This document shows, one piece after another, positions 14,196 through 26,629 of a stretch of 64,000 bases of DNA; the first letter of the stretch is position 1, and each line of letters opens with the position of its first letter. This DNA is from Cryptomeria japonica (lineage: Eukaryota > Streptophyta > Pinopsida > Cupressales > Cupressaceae), in assembly GCF_030272615.1 (NCBI RefSeq), contig NC_081411.1, positions 833,392,136 through 833,456,135 of the forward strand, in the 5' to 3' direction. Both the position numbers and the translations under genes were made by a program. The notes beneath the pieces are model-generated. The model did no database searches, was not told the origin of the DNA, and saw only the letters and a program-made list of their open reading frames with translations.

Positions 14196-17100
14196 TTAAA
14201 AATTAATCCTCTCTAAAAGAAAAAAGAAAAAATATTGAAACTCCTTAAATGTTTTCTCTAAAAGGTAGGAAGAAGAAGATGAAGAAGTACTCATGAATAA
14301 TTTAGAAGATGTAAAAACTATTGAATTAGAGTTGGTTTTTATTTGAAATGATATACATGCTATTAAATGTATATTAGAATAATAAAAGAATATATTATTG
14401 CATGAGTGACATCAAGTACACTTCTTAACCTTTAATGCAAAGATCTAACAAAGGAATAACACTCTTTAAATTTAAAAATGTAGGTGATATGATAATTCTG
14501 GAGGAACAAAAAAGAGGTACTTTATGAAATTAATTAGCATATGGTACTCTAAATAAGTACCAAAGCTCATGAATATTAATTAACCAAAAAAGTATAAGGT
14601 TGCCTCTATAATCAAGAATGCAAGACTTTCTATATTTTATTAATTTCATATCATTAAAATGCATGGGTAACCAACTATTGTGATCACCTAGCATTTAGGA
14701 ACAAAAAATGGATACATATCTCACTCCAAAGTGGAACCAATGAAGCATTAGCATGACATGCAATGATACCCCCTACAATACTAATAAACAAGAGGCATTA
14801 GTAAATCAACTATGTGACACAAAGTATGCAAAGGAATTTAATATCACATCTAATATGATGTACAAGAAACGAAAAAAGGTATGCAAAAATAAGAAGAATA
14901 TACATGAGGATAAAATATCTTCCATATTGCTTTTTATTTTGGAGTGACACCCACTAGACAATGTTATTATAAAAATCCAAGGTTTATAAACAAACCCCAA
15001 AGAAATTTATTAAATATTGAAAGTATAAAGAACTCCCACAATATGATGTATAAAATCCTTCCATAAAGAAGGAAATCAAATCTGAAACTTTATCTTAATG
15101 TGTTTGTAAGTAAATGAATTTTTATAGAGTTCTTTCAAGGTTTTGAAAAAGGACAATTTTCATTTATGACATGAGGTGACTACGAAAGGACAAATTCAAA
15201 ATGTATGACAACCTTAAAAAAAGAAAGATAGAAGCATAAAAAATCCCTCCAAAATAAAGAAGTTTATAAAATGTGTCCCACACCTCACCCAAACCCAAAA
15301 AAACTTTTTGAGTATATTGTTTGCATTATGAAAGCCTAAATCAACCAATCTATAATACATCATGATTCAATTATTTTTAAAAAATGAAAGGATCTATAAT
15401 GCATTAAACTATATTTACCAAAAAAGATATACCTTGTCAAAAAATGTTGAAAAAAGGGTGTAAAAATTAATTTTGGAGGAAAATAATTGAAATATATAAC
15501 AAGTTGGATTAAACATGACTATACAATAGTGAAGATATCAAAAATATCCTTTCAAAGCCTATTAAAAGTTGGAACCTAACTTTTTTGGTGAATAAGTGTT
15601 TGATTTATCATTTATAAAAAGTATATTACACATATTAAAAAAAAAGGTGGGCGGATAAAATCACTGCTATAAAGTCCATATAGGGCCCATATTCAATTCA
15701 TAAAACATAAAAAATAAACTCTTGGGTGGAAACAAAATAGATAAGGGAGGAGGAGGAGAGTCTCAATCACCTAGTTTACTACATACACTAGTAGTGTTTG
15801 GATTATCCATAGGGGGGTCCTGTCCTTGTCATCTTTTTCTTTATATTTATCTTCTTATTTATTGGGATGGACTGTGAAATTATAATAACTAATCAATGAA
15901 ATTTGCTATAATCAAACGAAATGGAAGCTCCACCTATAGAATATCTAGAATATTTATAGAGGCTTCCTCTATAGGTGGTAGATGCATAGAGTTTTGATGA
16001 GTAGGCTGGAACCAAACACATTGTACATACTTCTTTTAGTATTTGGAGGAGAATCCTAGGAGCAAGCATATCAATTATCAAAAGTATAAAAACTTTAAAT
16101 CCACACCAACACTTGTGAGGAGGTGAGGGAACCTAAGAAGATGAGGGAGATGTAGGAACTTTGACAACTACACAATTCGTTATCCTAGTGGTTGAGAAGC
16201 ACTATAAGGTGAGTTACTTATATTAGAATGGATAATGTTACATTACATTGCTATTAGTAGTTATGTTATGTTGCTAGTTGTGTGGCTATTGCAACATCAT
16301 CTCTACTTATCACAACTTCTTATCCAAAGTATCATAATCAGATCCTTGAATATTATAATCGATTAGTCACCCATAATTGAAAGATCATCAATAATTTTTA
16401 TTTTGCATTTTTCTTTTACAGTGACAATGTAAAGTCCTACTTATGCACCTAGAGCTCCAAGGGAATCATAGCATGAAAGATATTTTTAGTTCACAGTGTA
16501 TGAAAGGGTGAATTATACTAGTGCATAGTCATGTGAGGAGGACTATTTTTTTATCAAGTAAATGACTCAACATATAGGGTATTCAATGTTCCAATTATTT
16601 GAAGGAGTTTAGGTGATTATTATTGGGATTAAGGTATCTTAACCTTAGATTCCAAAAAAATTTATTATAAATTTATTTATTGTACCCACTTTGGAAGTCC
16701 TAAATTTAGAGGACTATTGTCATAGGCTACTATTTTGGGATTATGAGAGTTTTTTAATTTACTAGGACGATGACTAGTTCGGTGGAAGAGTTGTGCAAAG
16801 TTATTTTTGGGTATCTTGTGTTTATGGTGGAGTTCACTTTTGACAAGTGGTGTTAGGTAGAGGTGTTACATATTGAAAGTTTCTATGTCTGACATGTCAT
16901 GGAAATAGAAACTTGTTGTTTTTGACACCACTTTACGTTATGACTATATGAGTTGGTTTTGGAAACCATGGGCACTTTCCACTTGTGTTGAGCTCTTAAA
17001 ATATGTGGCTTCTTATGGTATTCTATATGACAAGTTGGATATCTTCTAAGGAGCATTTATATGCTATATTTTCTCTTCAAAATCATTGGCTCTATGCATT

Positions 17101-18199
17101 CTATTGTAACTGCTAGCTGTTGTCGATAATAAAATTGAGTCTGGATTTTGGAGTATGGGTTTTTTGCTAAAATGGATTTCCCACATGTATATCTAGTGTT
17201 ATGGGTTTATTTGTTTGAATCTAAATTTGAATGTGTTTATCTAAGTTGTAGTAGTTAGAGAGTCTGTATGAAGTTTTTTCATTTACTCTCCTATTAGGTT
17301 TAGCATGTGGAAGCATTATTCTACACTTTTTTTCCTCTCATTTATACAAGGTGTATGCATGTTGTTGTAATGAGAAATAAAGGGAGATGTTATAAACCTT
17401 TCACAATTTGTTATCTTGCATTTAGTAGATAAACTAAAAATCATCATTCTCTATATAGTTGATATAAACTTTCATTTGGTATGAGATCATTAAAAGGATT
17501 CATTGCTTTTAGAGGTTTCATAAGTTAGTTTTTGAAGATCAAAATGGAATGAAAGGGAGAAAAGACATAAAAAAAAGTAAAGGATACTACCAGTTACTCT
17601 AATAAGGAAAGGCATACAAATGTCATTATTCATTTGTAGCGATAAACAAGTGGTGTTGCTAAGAAAATAATGATGAGGAGACTAATGTTCTGGCAACATA
17701 GGAGTTAGGAATGTGTTATAGGCTTTTTGTGTTCATATAAGCACTAATACATTTGGACTAGATTTTCGGCTAAGGTTTCCAATGGAGAAGGTATATTGTG
17801 GCCAAATTTGATTTTTTTTGAAAAAATGCTCGCATTCATCGTAATTCCGACAGCAATTACCCATTTGATTTCGACGAAGAAGGAATTAGAAATGAGAAAT
17901 TTCTTTTGTTCAAAAAAGTGCTCAAGTTCGTCATAATTCCGATGACAGCGGCCATTACAAAATAAAAAAGAGGCGGGGAATTCATTTGTGAATTGCAATC
18001 CCGCGTAGGTGTCTGTGGCGACTTCAACCCCCAAGAACATCAAACCCGCGTCGAAGGCAATCCCACACAGGAGGTTGATTAAAATTGCCCTAGTTTTTAA
18101 TTTCATGTTGCAAAAAATATACATGTGGTGGTTAATTGTCCTAGTTTAATCTCGTAAAACCATAGAACTGTGATTGAGGAGTGGGCATTCAATTTTGTA
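14196..18199. other. No gene recognised; AT-rich intergenic sequence
   Basis: No domain, RNA gene or transposon end is recognised. A small inverted repeat (CCACCTATAG / CTATAGGTGG, 15930-15980) could form a hairpin. A 126-codon open frame on the - strand (18124-17744) has no recognisable family. Part of it (17822-17965) is an internal direct repeat, with two units carrying TCATCGTAATTCCGA or TCGTCATAATTCCGA. It may be the decayed tail of the PPR locus next to it, but this is unproven. Confidence 0.5.
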
Positions 18200-18945
18200 T
18201 CAGCAATCCCTTCCTCCCATATACGCGCGTGTTGATTGTTCACATGAGATCACATCTCTTTGCGGCATCGTATCAAACAATTCACGAGCCTTGTCCATGT
18301 TTCCACATTTTGCATTCATGTCAAGCAGGGCATTTGCAAGTACAACACCTAACAAAATTCCTCTATCCGTTATGCTTTGATGGATGTCCATACCCTATTC
18401 CAATGCTCCCATTTTTGCATAGGCAGGGAGGATGCTGGCAAAGGTTGTGGAATTTGGATTTATGCCTTCTAATTTGATTTGCTTGAAAGTGTCTAAAGCC
18501 TTTTCGACAAATCCATTTTGTGCATATCCAACAATCGTTGTAGTCCACGAGACAACATTTCTTTCAGGCATTCTATCAAATAGTTCATGTGCCTTGTCTA
18601 TGCTTCCACATTTTGCATACATGTCTACCAAGGCAGTTACAACTACAACATCTGACAAAATTTCTCTATCCTTTATGCTTCAATGAATGTCCATACCCTG
18701 TTCCAAATCTCCCATTTTGGCACAAGCAGGGAGGATAGTAGCAATGGTCGTGGAATTTGGATTTACACCTGCCAATTGCATTTGCTTGAAAGTTTCTAAA
18801 GCCTTCTCAACAAATCCATTTTGTGCAGTTGCAACTACATCTGACAAAATTCCTCTATCTTTTATGCTTTGATGGATGTCCATACCCTGTTCCAAAGCTC
18901 CCATTTTGGCACAAGCTGGGAGTAGGCTGGCAAACGTAACTAAAG
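18200..18945 (-). pseudogene. PLS-type pentatricopeptide repeat (PPR) protein fragment
   Basis: PPR proteins bind organellar RNA. Read from 18945 down to 18200, one frame family gives repeated PLS modules of about 100 residues. Each carries LVDMYAKCGSIDKAHELFD, RMPERNVVSW, GYAQNGFVEKALDTF, NPNSTTFASILP and MGALEQGMDIH elements. The first module has lost about 35 codons between DVV and ATAQNGF. Stops interrupt at CAT-TGA (about 18679) and GAA-TAG (about 18394), where sister modules have CAA and CAG. There is no start, no organelle transit peptide and no E or DYW domain. It is a truncated relic of a PPR gene. Confidence 0.9.
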
Positions 18946-20481
18946 AAATGCAATGATCAACTCCAAAGACATCAAACCACTACTAACAAAACCGAGAGTC
19001 TAAAATATGATAGGGTAATAGTGTGAGTTGTCCTAAAATAAAATATTTTATTTTCAATTTCAACTAAAACATAATTACTGAGCCATTTAATGTTATTAAT
19101 AAGTGTTTAATTTATGAAAGAGATAAATGGTTGGCCACAAGTACATGAGTTACTAAATGCACACAAATAAGTGAATTTGATATTCAAAACTATCTACAAT
19201 GAATTCAATTCTTGTCCATTAGTCATTTATGTTTGCAATAAGCATCTTTCTTTGTTTTTCTTAATCTTTATTCATAGTTATGTGCATATTTCACATTCTA
19301 TAATTAGGATATCAATTTCTATGGCTGAACACTAGCATGATGTTTGTGTTGTGGTATAGATGCGTGGAAACATAATTATGGGATTGTTATATTATAGAGA
19401 TCATAAATCTAGATATCGCATATTAGTTACAGCTCTTCTTGGATTGAGTCTAAAGTTGACATACAGTCATAAAGCCATTATTAGCAGATCTATCCATTTC
19501 TAGTAAAGACAATTGAGAATGTCATTTTGATATTGAGAGTTTCTTATCTGTTTACCTATTGATCATTATTAAGCCATAATATTTAGGTCTATTTATCTCT
19601 CTTGCAAAACCTCTGTAAGTCCCCTAGATTGTCCCTACTACTCACTCTTCAATTCAGAAAAATGGAGTTCTAAAGATTTGTTGCACAAGATGGTGTTGAA
19701 CGTATCAACAAGGCTAGCATGGAAGGCATGTTCAAGCTTCCACTTGTACAACTTACAACAAATGATTTGTTGATAGAAGAAATTCTTGAAATAGGGATAT
19801 AATCAAAAGACAAGTAAGTACATACAAACCTCCTCAGTTGAAAGTAAAATCCATGTATATTGGATGTAGCATGTCGCACCAAAGTTGTTAGAGTACATTG
19901 AATCCCAATCCATAAACACAATAGAGATACTGATGGAGACTTAATTGGATGTAGCATGTCGCACCAAAGTTGTTAGAGTATGCTAAGCTAGTACATAATG
20001 TTTCCTAAAGCCACATTAGTATTTTACCCAGATCATTATCTACCAAAACTAACTATAGTAATCCTTTTGAGGATTAATTTCATGGTGCTAGATCTTCATT
20101 TAGTTCCACTTCTTGTTGGAGAAAAGAATAGTTATTTCTTGAGGTAGATGAATATCCCATCAACAAAGGACAAGACCCTTTCTAGAATATAACAAATTCT
20201 ACTCCAACAAAAGATCATGGGGGTTTCACTAGAGATATTGAATAAGAGATAGACTTCTACTGCTGCATTAAAAGCATTGGCATGTTCTTCATTTATTGAT
20301 GTAAACTCTCTGTGATGCCACCACAACCAACAAAGGTGTTAAAAATTATTTGCAATGCATGGATTTTTAGGATTGTCCTTTGAGAAAATAGAATTAAAGT
20401 ATGGAAGCAGGATCTACCAGCTCCTGAGGGAAAGACCATGTTAGACAATAATTTATATTTTCTTGCCTGTGAAGAAAGACC
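18946..20481. other. No gene recognised; contains an 85-bp-spaced direct repeat
   Basis: The stretch is AT-rich and non-coding. A 37-bp sequence beginning ATTGGATGTAGCATGTCGCA occurs identically at 19859-19895 and 19944-19980. CACTACTAACAAAACC at 18978 resembles a CACTA-type terminus, but no convincing partner is seen. Confidence 0.5.
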
Positions 20482-21048
20482 ATGTCAGACAATATCAATG
20501 AACAACAAAATAAGGAGACAATTGCTAGATTGTGGTCTAACTTGAAAAGAAAAGGTGATGGAAAATGTTATTGTCCATGCAAAATTTGTAAGGGGTTAAA
20601 GACTAGAAGACTTCTAATCAAAACAGCGAAGAAACATTGTAGGCTGCATGGTCACATTGAAGGTGGACATGATTATCATCCATTGGTAAGTTTTTCATTA
20701 TATCATTTTGACAATTTATATACATAATAAATCACGTGATGATGAGATCATGATCACGGTTTATTTATGTATATCAATTTTATATAGGTCAAGCACCCTG
20801 GAGCACATGGTATGGATCAACACAACCCTGAGAATATGGTTTTCGAAGTGGACGAACATGGAGGTGTGAATATCGAAGCTGAAGATAATGATCCCATGGA
20901 AGATAGCGATCATGAGCCAGAAAACACAATTGAAGATGATGGTACAAATACATTGATCCATGACTCATTTAGTACTCACGCAGCCGATCATGATGATGAA
21001 GATGACCTTGATGTTCTTGCTTCCTCAGTTCTTGCTCATCTAAGCTGA
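20482..21048 (+). CDS. Small two-exon gene, En/Spm transposase-associated domain-like
   Basis: Exon 1 (20482-20685) starts at ATG and encodes a Cys/His segment, CYCPCKICKGLKTRR, then HCRLHGHIEGG and YHPL. This resembles the transposase-associated domain found N-terminal in plant En/Spm (CACTA) transposases. A donor (TTG/GTAAGT at 20686) and an acceptor (TATATAG at 20781-20787) define a 102-bp AT-rich intron in phase 0. Exon 2 (20788-21048) then continues in frame into a very acidic tail (NIEAEDNDPMEDSDHEPE, DHDDEDD). The total is 154 residues plus TGA, with no stop or frameshift. It is much shorter than a full transposase. It may be a truncated transposon gene or a small derived protein. It ends 20 bp from the 3' end of a convergent pseudogene. 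Confidence 0.6.
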
Positions 21049-21067
21049 ATTCATTTCTAATCAGATC

Positions 21068-22537
21068 TTATAGGAACTGAAATTGATGTGTCCTACCTCT
21101 GCACACTGCTCTTTTTCTGAACATGCCATTGAAAAAATCCTCGGGGTCTGCACATCTTGACACTGCAGTAGACAGCCTATATGGCTTAAAGAATTCTTCA
21201 AAAAATCTCCATCCACCCTTAGTGATCACAAAATGGTGAGCCATGGTAATAGTTGGGAAAATAGTCCCTTTACCTCTATTGGTTAGCTCTGCTTCTTGTA
21301 CTCCCCCAATTTGTCTCAGGACTTTTGCAATCCCTATCTTCAATGGGACCTGATAGGGTAGTAAAAAGGGGGTGCCTCTAAATCCAAAAACTCTAAAAAC
21401 AATAGACACAGGGTACAAATATATGTCTCCCCAATTGTGAACAATCTTGATATCCTCTGCAAACTCCTTTGGTCTGAGAAACTCCAAAAGAGCCTTAGGA
21501 ATTCTAGGGTTTTCTCTGCATAGAAGAATCCTAATTTTAGATGCAAAGCATCTATCAAACTTTAAATAACTTGCATCTTCTCTATCCCAAGATAGAACAA
21601 TACTCCACAATTGCACTGGCATCTCCTCTTTATCCTTGACCTTAATCAAATCCATCTCCTTTCCAAAATAATCAGCCCCTTTGAACATAAACATATGCAT
21701 TAACATGGACTACCATCCAAATGGCCTATCCACCTTACCATTTTTGATTCCTACTAGCCCTTTATGAATTGCATCAGCAAGGTATGAGGCATAATCAAAT
21801 GTTATTGCTAGGGAGGGGTTTAGAATTTGTGCAATCATTAACATATAATGGGTTGGCATATTCTTTTCAGCATCCTCTCCAAAAATCTGGCATAATGCCC
21901 AATACATACCCTTAGCTCTCAGAGTGAATAGGTTGAGAGAGAATGGTTCCATTGTGCTGGGGCCTACAACTGTTAACCCCCCTATCTTTACAAAGAATTC
22001 TTTCAATGGGCCACTTCTAAGATGATCCCTTTGTGTGTTGTAAACCTAGGCTAATGACTCAAAGTCAATAGGTTCTAACAAATTGGAGGACTCATCGAGT
22101 TTAAACACTTTCCTAAATTCATCTTCATTTATCTCAATCAAGACTAATCCCTTTATGTTCCTGATGCATCTTGCCATAGAGTCATAATTCTATGCAATCA
22201 GGGCTAACAAATCTACATCCATAAAAACACCTAGGACCACAAGCTTTCCTACATCCTGCTCCCATATGCCATTCAAAGGAGCTAGGGAATTCCTCTGCCC
22301 AAAACTGACTTTGAAGAGTCCTAAGCCTGACAATCCTATTTTAGGGTCCCTCAACCAATTACCCTTATCATAAAGGCCATCTCCAATTTTTAGACGAGGG
22401 TTCTTAGGTACTAGCTCTTTGGCCTTAGCCCCAGCATTGGTGGACATGGTTAATTGCTCTAAAAAATCATCACAGATATTTTGTTCCTTGTAATTCACTT
22501 TCCCTATTAATTCTCTTCTGGGTGCCATTCTGGTCAA
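21068..22537 (-). pseudogene. Uncharacterised repeat-borne protein, copy a (possibly plant-mobile-domain-like)
   Basis: Three stretches on the - strand (22537-22190, 22006-21710, 21706-21068) and the gaps between them lie in one frame, giving about 490 codons with three internal stops and no frameshift. The N-terminus has MAPRRELIG. A segment VLIEINEDEFRKVFKL (about 22145-22098) matches in pattern the corresponding segments of the proteins at 27558 and 41327. Later parts include DYASYLADAIHKGLVG and SWDREDASYLKFDRCF. I do not recognise a named family. The pattern before a conserved hydrophobic turn is like plant mobile domain proteins carried by retroelements, but this is inference. The C-terminus is cut near the convergent gene. 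Confidence 0.6.
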
Positions 22538-22739
22538 ACAATTATACCACTAGAAGCTAGCACAGACCTCTAATGAAGTAATTCACATAGCAGTATTTGA
22601 GAACAAACCAAGAGTTATCAAGAAAAGCACAAGAAACCTGATTATTCACCTGAAGAAAATCACTCTGCAACAAACTTCAATGAAACAATACTTAGCAATC
22701 AAGTTGATGTGAACTGAAAAGGGCAAGTTGGCATTTAAG

Positions 22740-24560
22740 TTTTTAGAAATTAACTCCGCATGCTTCGGCTTTCTTTTCAGAATTAAATTCGCCAAATCGA
22801 ATTCAAAACTAGCTCCAATGGGTCATAATTTCTCTAAGTCTTTCCTCTGTTTCTCTCTTTTGCTACTTCGCAGAACATAAAACCTATGCTCTTTTCTTTC
22901 ATGAAACAACGTTGGCCATTGGATCTCAAGAACTTACATCGCCTTTATCTCCGTTTAATCTCTTTGCTTTAGTGTTGGGCCCTACCTCCTTTTCGTCACT
23001 TCGTGGAGTTTAACAGTCGTGCACTTTTCCTTCGTGAGGCCGCACCAAGCGTTAGATCAAACTCAAATCACCCAGCCTTTAACTCCAACAGGGACCGTCA
23101 ATCCTTTTAACTAACCGCGCCTCATCTTGACGGTTAACGGTTTTTGCCATTTCGCTGAGGTTAAGCTGCGAGCATCTTAGGGTCACGAAACAATGAGAAG
23201 CGTTGGATCAATCTTGAGATGAATGCCTTTTAAGTGGGCCCTTTATCCGGGAATTACTTACCCCACTTGTTATCCAGTTAATAAATGCCACATGGTAGTT
23301 GGCCATTAGCCCTGGAAACTCCTTTTGGTTCCACCCTTAGTCCGCCACATGTTCCCTTTTACTATTCCCACATAACTGTCAATTACACCTAGGCGGGCCC
23401 TCAACCACTTTTTTAAACCACGTGTCATGTCACTCCTCCGTGTGATTTCCACCTATCTTTCGTGACTTCACGAATATTATTCTTCATTTGGCTTGCAGCC
23501 ACGAAACCACGAGAACCGTTAGATCAAAATAAACCTAATCTGCTTTTAACTTCATGCCACGCAATGACTAACTTGCTAGCATCTTATCTTCACAAATTCA
23601 TGCGAGTCGTTAGATCTCAAGAACTTGCTCGTTGTTTACTGTTTTTATGACAACCTTGCCCAGACCCACTGCATACCGCCAACTGAGTGCCTTGTCACTG
23701 CCATGTCATCACCAACTGGGGTTACCACATTTACTACCACTCTTAGCGGGACCCTCCACCTTTTCGCTATTTCGTCGAAGGTATAGCTCATGCATCTCCC
23801 GGCCATGAAACAATGAGAAGCCATTGATCTTTTTCCAAGCTCTACAAAAAGCAGCAGCTATTATGCCATGTCACTCCTCCGTGTGATTTCCACCTATCTT
23901 TCGCAACTTCGCGAACATTATTCTTTGTTTGGCTTGCAACCACAAAACCATGAGAACCGTTAGATCAAAACAAACCTGATCTACTTTTAACTTCATGCCA
24001 TGCCTGTCCCTTGGGCCCATCGGCCTTTTCGCTACTTCATAATGACTAACTTGCTAGCATCTTATCTTCGCAAATTCACGCGAGCCGTTAGATCTCAAGA
24101 ACTTGCTCATTGTTTACTCTTTTTATGACAACCTTGCCCGGACCCACTGCATACCGCCAACTCAGTGCCTTGTCACTGCCATGTCATCACCAACTGGGGT
24201 TACCACATTTACTACCACTCTTAGCGGGACCCTCCACCTTTTTGCTATTTCACTGAAGGTATAGCTCATGCATCTCCCGACCATGAAACAATGAGAAGCC
24301 ATTGATCTTTTTCCAACCCGATCATTCTTTAACCAAAGAAGACCGCTTATCTCTGGGACCCGCCAAACCCTTTCACCACTTCACGAAGCTTAAAACACAT
24401 TCAGCTTGATCTCACGAAATCACATTGTCTGTCCGATCAAATAAAACTTGATCGGTGTTTAGCTTTGGTCCAAACCTATATGTCGGGTCCACCTTTGCCT
24501 TTCGCTACTTTGTGGAAACTAAGTTTCGAGCACTTTTTGGCCGCGAATCAACGTGGGCCA
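22740..24560. repeat. Block of recurrent CGTTAGATC modules
   Basis: A GC-richer block upstream of the - strand pseudogene. A phrase of the form CACGAAACAATGAGAACCGTTAGATCA recurs in diverged form at about 22905, 23030, 23183, 23500, 23590, 23805, 23940, 24070, 24285, 24408 and 24540. It alternates with TTTTCGCTACTTCGCGAA-like and GGGACCC phrases. It looks like a promoter, LTR or leader assembled from ancient tandem modules. It may belong to the element that carried the 22537-21068 reading frame. Confidence 0.6.
23426..24316. repeat. Direct tandem duplication, period 441 bp
   Basis: Unit 1 (23426-23838) and unit 2 (23867-24316) both begin CATGTCACTCCTCCGTGTGA and end CCATTGATCTTTTTCCAA. They are mostly identical. 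Unit 2 carries about 38 extra bases near 24003-24040 (TGTCCCTTGGGCCCATCGGC and following). The duplication is recent relative to the modules inside it. Confidence 0.93.
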
Positions 24561-24879
24561 TCAGATCAACAGAAAATTGCATGATACTTATAAGGCCCTA
24601 CAAACATTAGAAAAAGCACATTAAAAGTGAGCAAGAATAAAATATTTAAAGGGACCGCCTAGGTAAATGACAAGGGGAGAACACTTTTATGATAAATGGA
24701 CCCATCGCTTAAGTGAATATAGTAACGCCAAATTAGAAACCAAAAGGGCTTTTCTCAGGTATTGAAGCGACTTAAAACCTAAACCCTGAACCCCTTAGGA
24801 TTTAAAACAAATTGAAAGAACTTCCTTCGATGGCTCTTTTATATTTATTTATTTTTATAAAAATCATCATCGTCAGAGT

Positions 24880-25080
24880 TACGATGAATACCAAGCTTTC
24901 AACCGACGACTTCTTTGACCTTCGACAGAGTCCATTGGATTGTCGAATTTCCGACGGGCATGGCATCATCAACCAATCCGACGCCGAGTTTTTGACGGTG
25001 GATTTTGTTGACACTCCGACGAAAATTTGTCAAAAATCCGACAAACAGCCATCAGAAATCAGCTCCGAATGTACTAGTGA
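24880..25080. repeat. Cluster of CCGACG motifs
   Basis: CCGACG or CCGACA occurs five times within about 140 bp (near 24902, 24951, 24979, 25017, 25038), with related TTCGACAG and TGTCGAA. Such clusters are typical of the subterminal regions of plant CACTA/En-Spm transposons. A short open frame on each strand across it has no recognisable product. No certain terminus is seen, although GTACTAGTG at 25070-25078 could be read as one. Confidence 0.35.
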
Positions 25081-26629
25081 AGTCATTGATATCTTACTAT
25101 CCTCTATTTGTTGTACGAGGAATTTCTTACTACTGTAATTTACTTTTCCTTGTTGTCATAGGAGTTATTGTTGCTTCATTCAGAAGTTGATCTACATGCA
25201 TTCAAAATTATTGTAACTATGTATTGGGATAAGGTAGTGAGAGTTTATCCAAGGTATAATATGTTGGGATATGGATATATCTTTCGTTATCATGTTGTTT
25301 GTGTTAAGAGAGATGGAATAACAACTATGTTGGTATGATGTAAAATTTATTAATCACTCAACTTTTGGAAACATTGAGGTGTGTGCAAAGTAAAAGGTAG
25401 TGAAGAGAGAAGATTGACATTCCAGTTGTATCTCAATGCCAAGTGTGAGAATTGGCATTAAATGATTATAGAACAACTTTGTTCATTATGTTGTGAACGC
25501 AAAGTTTTTTTCAAGTCAAAAGATGGTAACTATGAGTAGTTAGAGGAAGATTGGCTTCACTTGAGATTAAGAGGAAGTCTATTTGTGTAGAAGAAGAATT
25601 AAAAATATATTTTAATGCCACATATTTTTGTGAGATGTCTAAACTGGTAAAAGAAGTCATTTCATATTCAAAGGCAACAATCAACTATTAACTTTCACAA
25701 CCACAAAAATAGGAATGTTTGTTTTTCAACTAATTATTGTACCTAGTGAATGTGTTATTAATAGGTGAAGCCCATAGAATAAGATTTATTCATTGTTTAT
25801 CCTTTTAAAGAAACCAAAAGTTGGAATTGTTTGTTTATTTAAATATTGGTTTAAGTGAGTCTACACTTGGTTCATAAATATTTTGGAGTAAAAATGCTAT
25901 ATTTATTTTTTGGTGTGTGGGGAATGCTAAAGATTTTAATGCAATCAAATTCTATAAGACTATTTTTTGAGAATTAAGTGTGTATTACTAACTTTGGAAA
26001 TCAAATTATTATTCGTGGCCTCATATATTGCTTTATTATTGGGATCATTTGAGCTACACTTGGCAAGATTTTCAAGGCTCTTGGAGACTCATTTGTTACA
26101 TTTGGTAGATAAAGTGTAAAAAACACCTATTGGAGGTTGGAGGAAATGGAGCTAGGGGAACGCTTATCATCCCGAGCTAGCTTCTTGCGTAGGGTGATTC
26201 ATGCATGAGAAGCAAATATTTTTTAATTTATGCCCATAAAGGAAAAAGGCGTCTTGGTGTTACATGGGCCTCTCAAGGAGAAAGGAGAGATAGGTTTTAT
26301 TATGGGTGCACTTGATGTATTCACATTTGGTTGGTGTTTAGTCAATAAAGGAGGAATACAACACTAAGGAGGGATTTGACACACTCAAAGGAAAATTATT
26401 CTTGTTAGCGTAATATCATTGTTACGCTAGTTCATTGATTTGTTTTGTTATATTATTGTTTATACCATTCCCTAATGGTACCAGGTTTGTCGTTCTTCCA
26501 GCATTGATATAACTATTTTATTCTTATTAGAACCCCCACAATTTTCCATTTAGAATGTTCAAGCTTGTGGGTTTCCCTATGGTGTCTCTATTCTTTTGGG
26601 TCTTTTGTACCTCTTCGTTTTGAACTTAA
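25081..26629. other. No gene recognised
   Basis: AT-rich sequence without domains, RNA genes or clear repeat structure. Nothing here can be assigned. Confidence 0.6.

Noticed and set aside
24812-25138. 108-codon open frame across the CCGACG cluster
   Set aside because: No domain is present, composition follows the repeat motif, and the opposite strand is also partly open.
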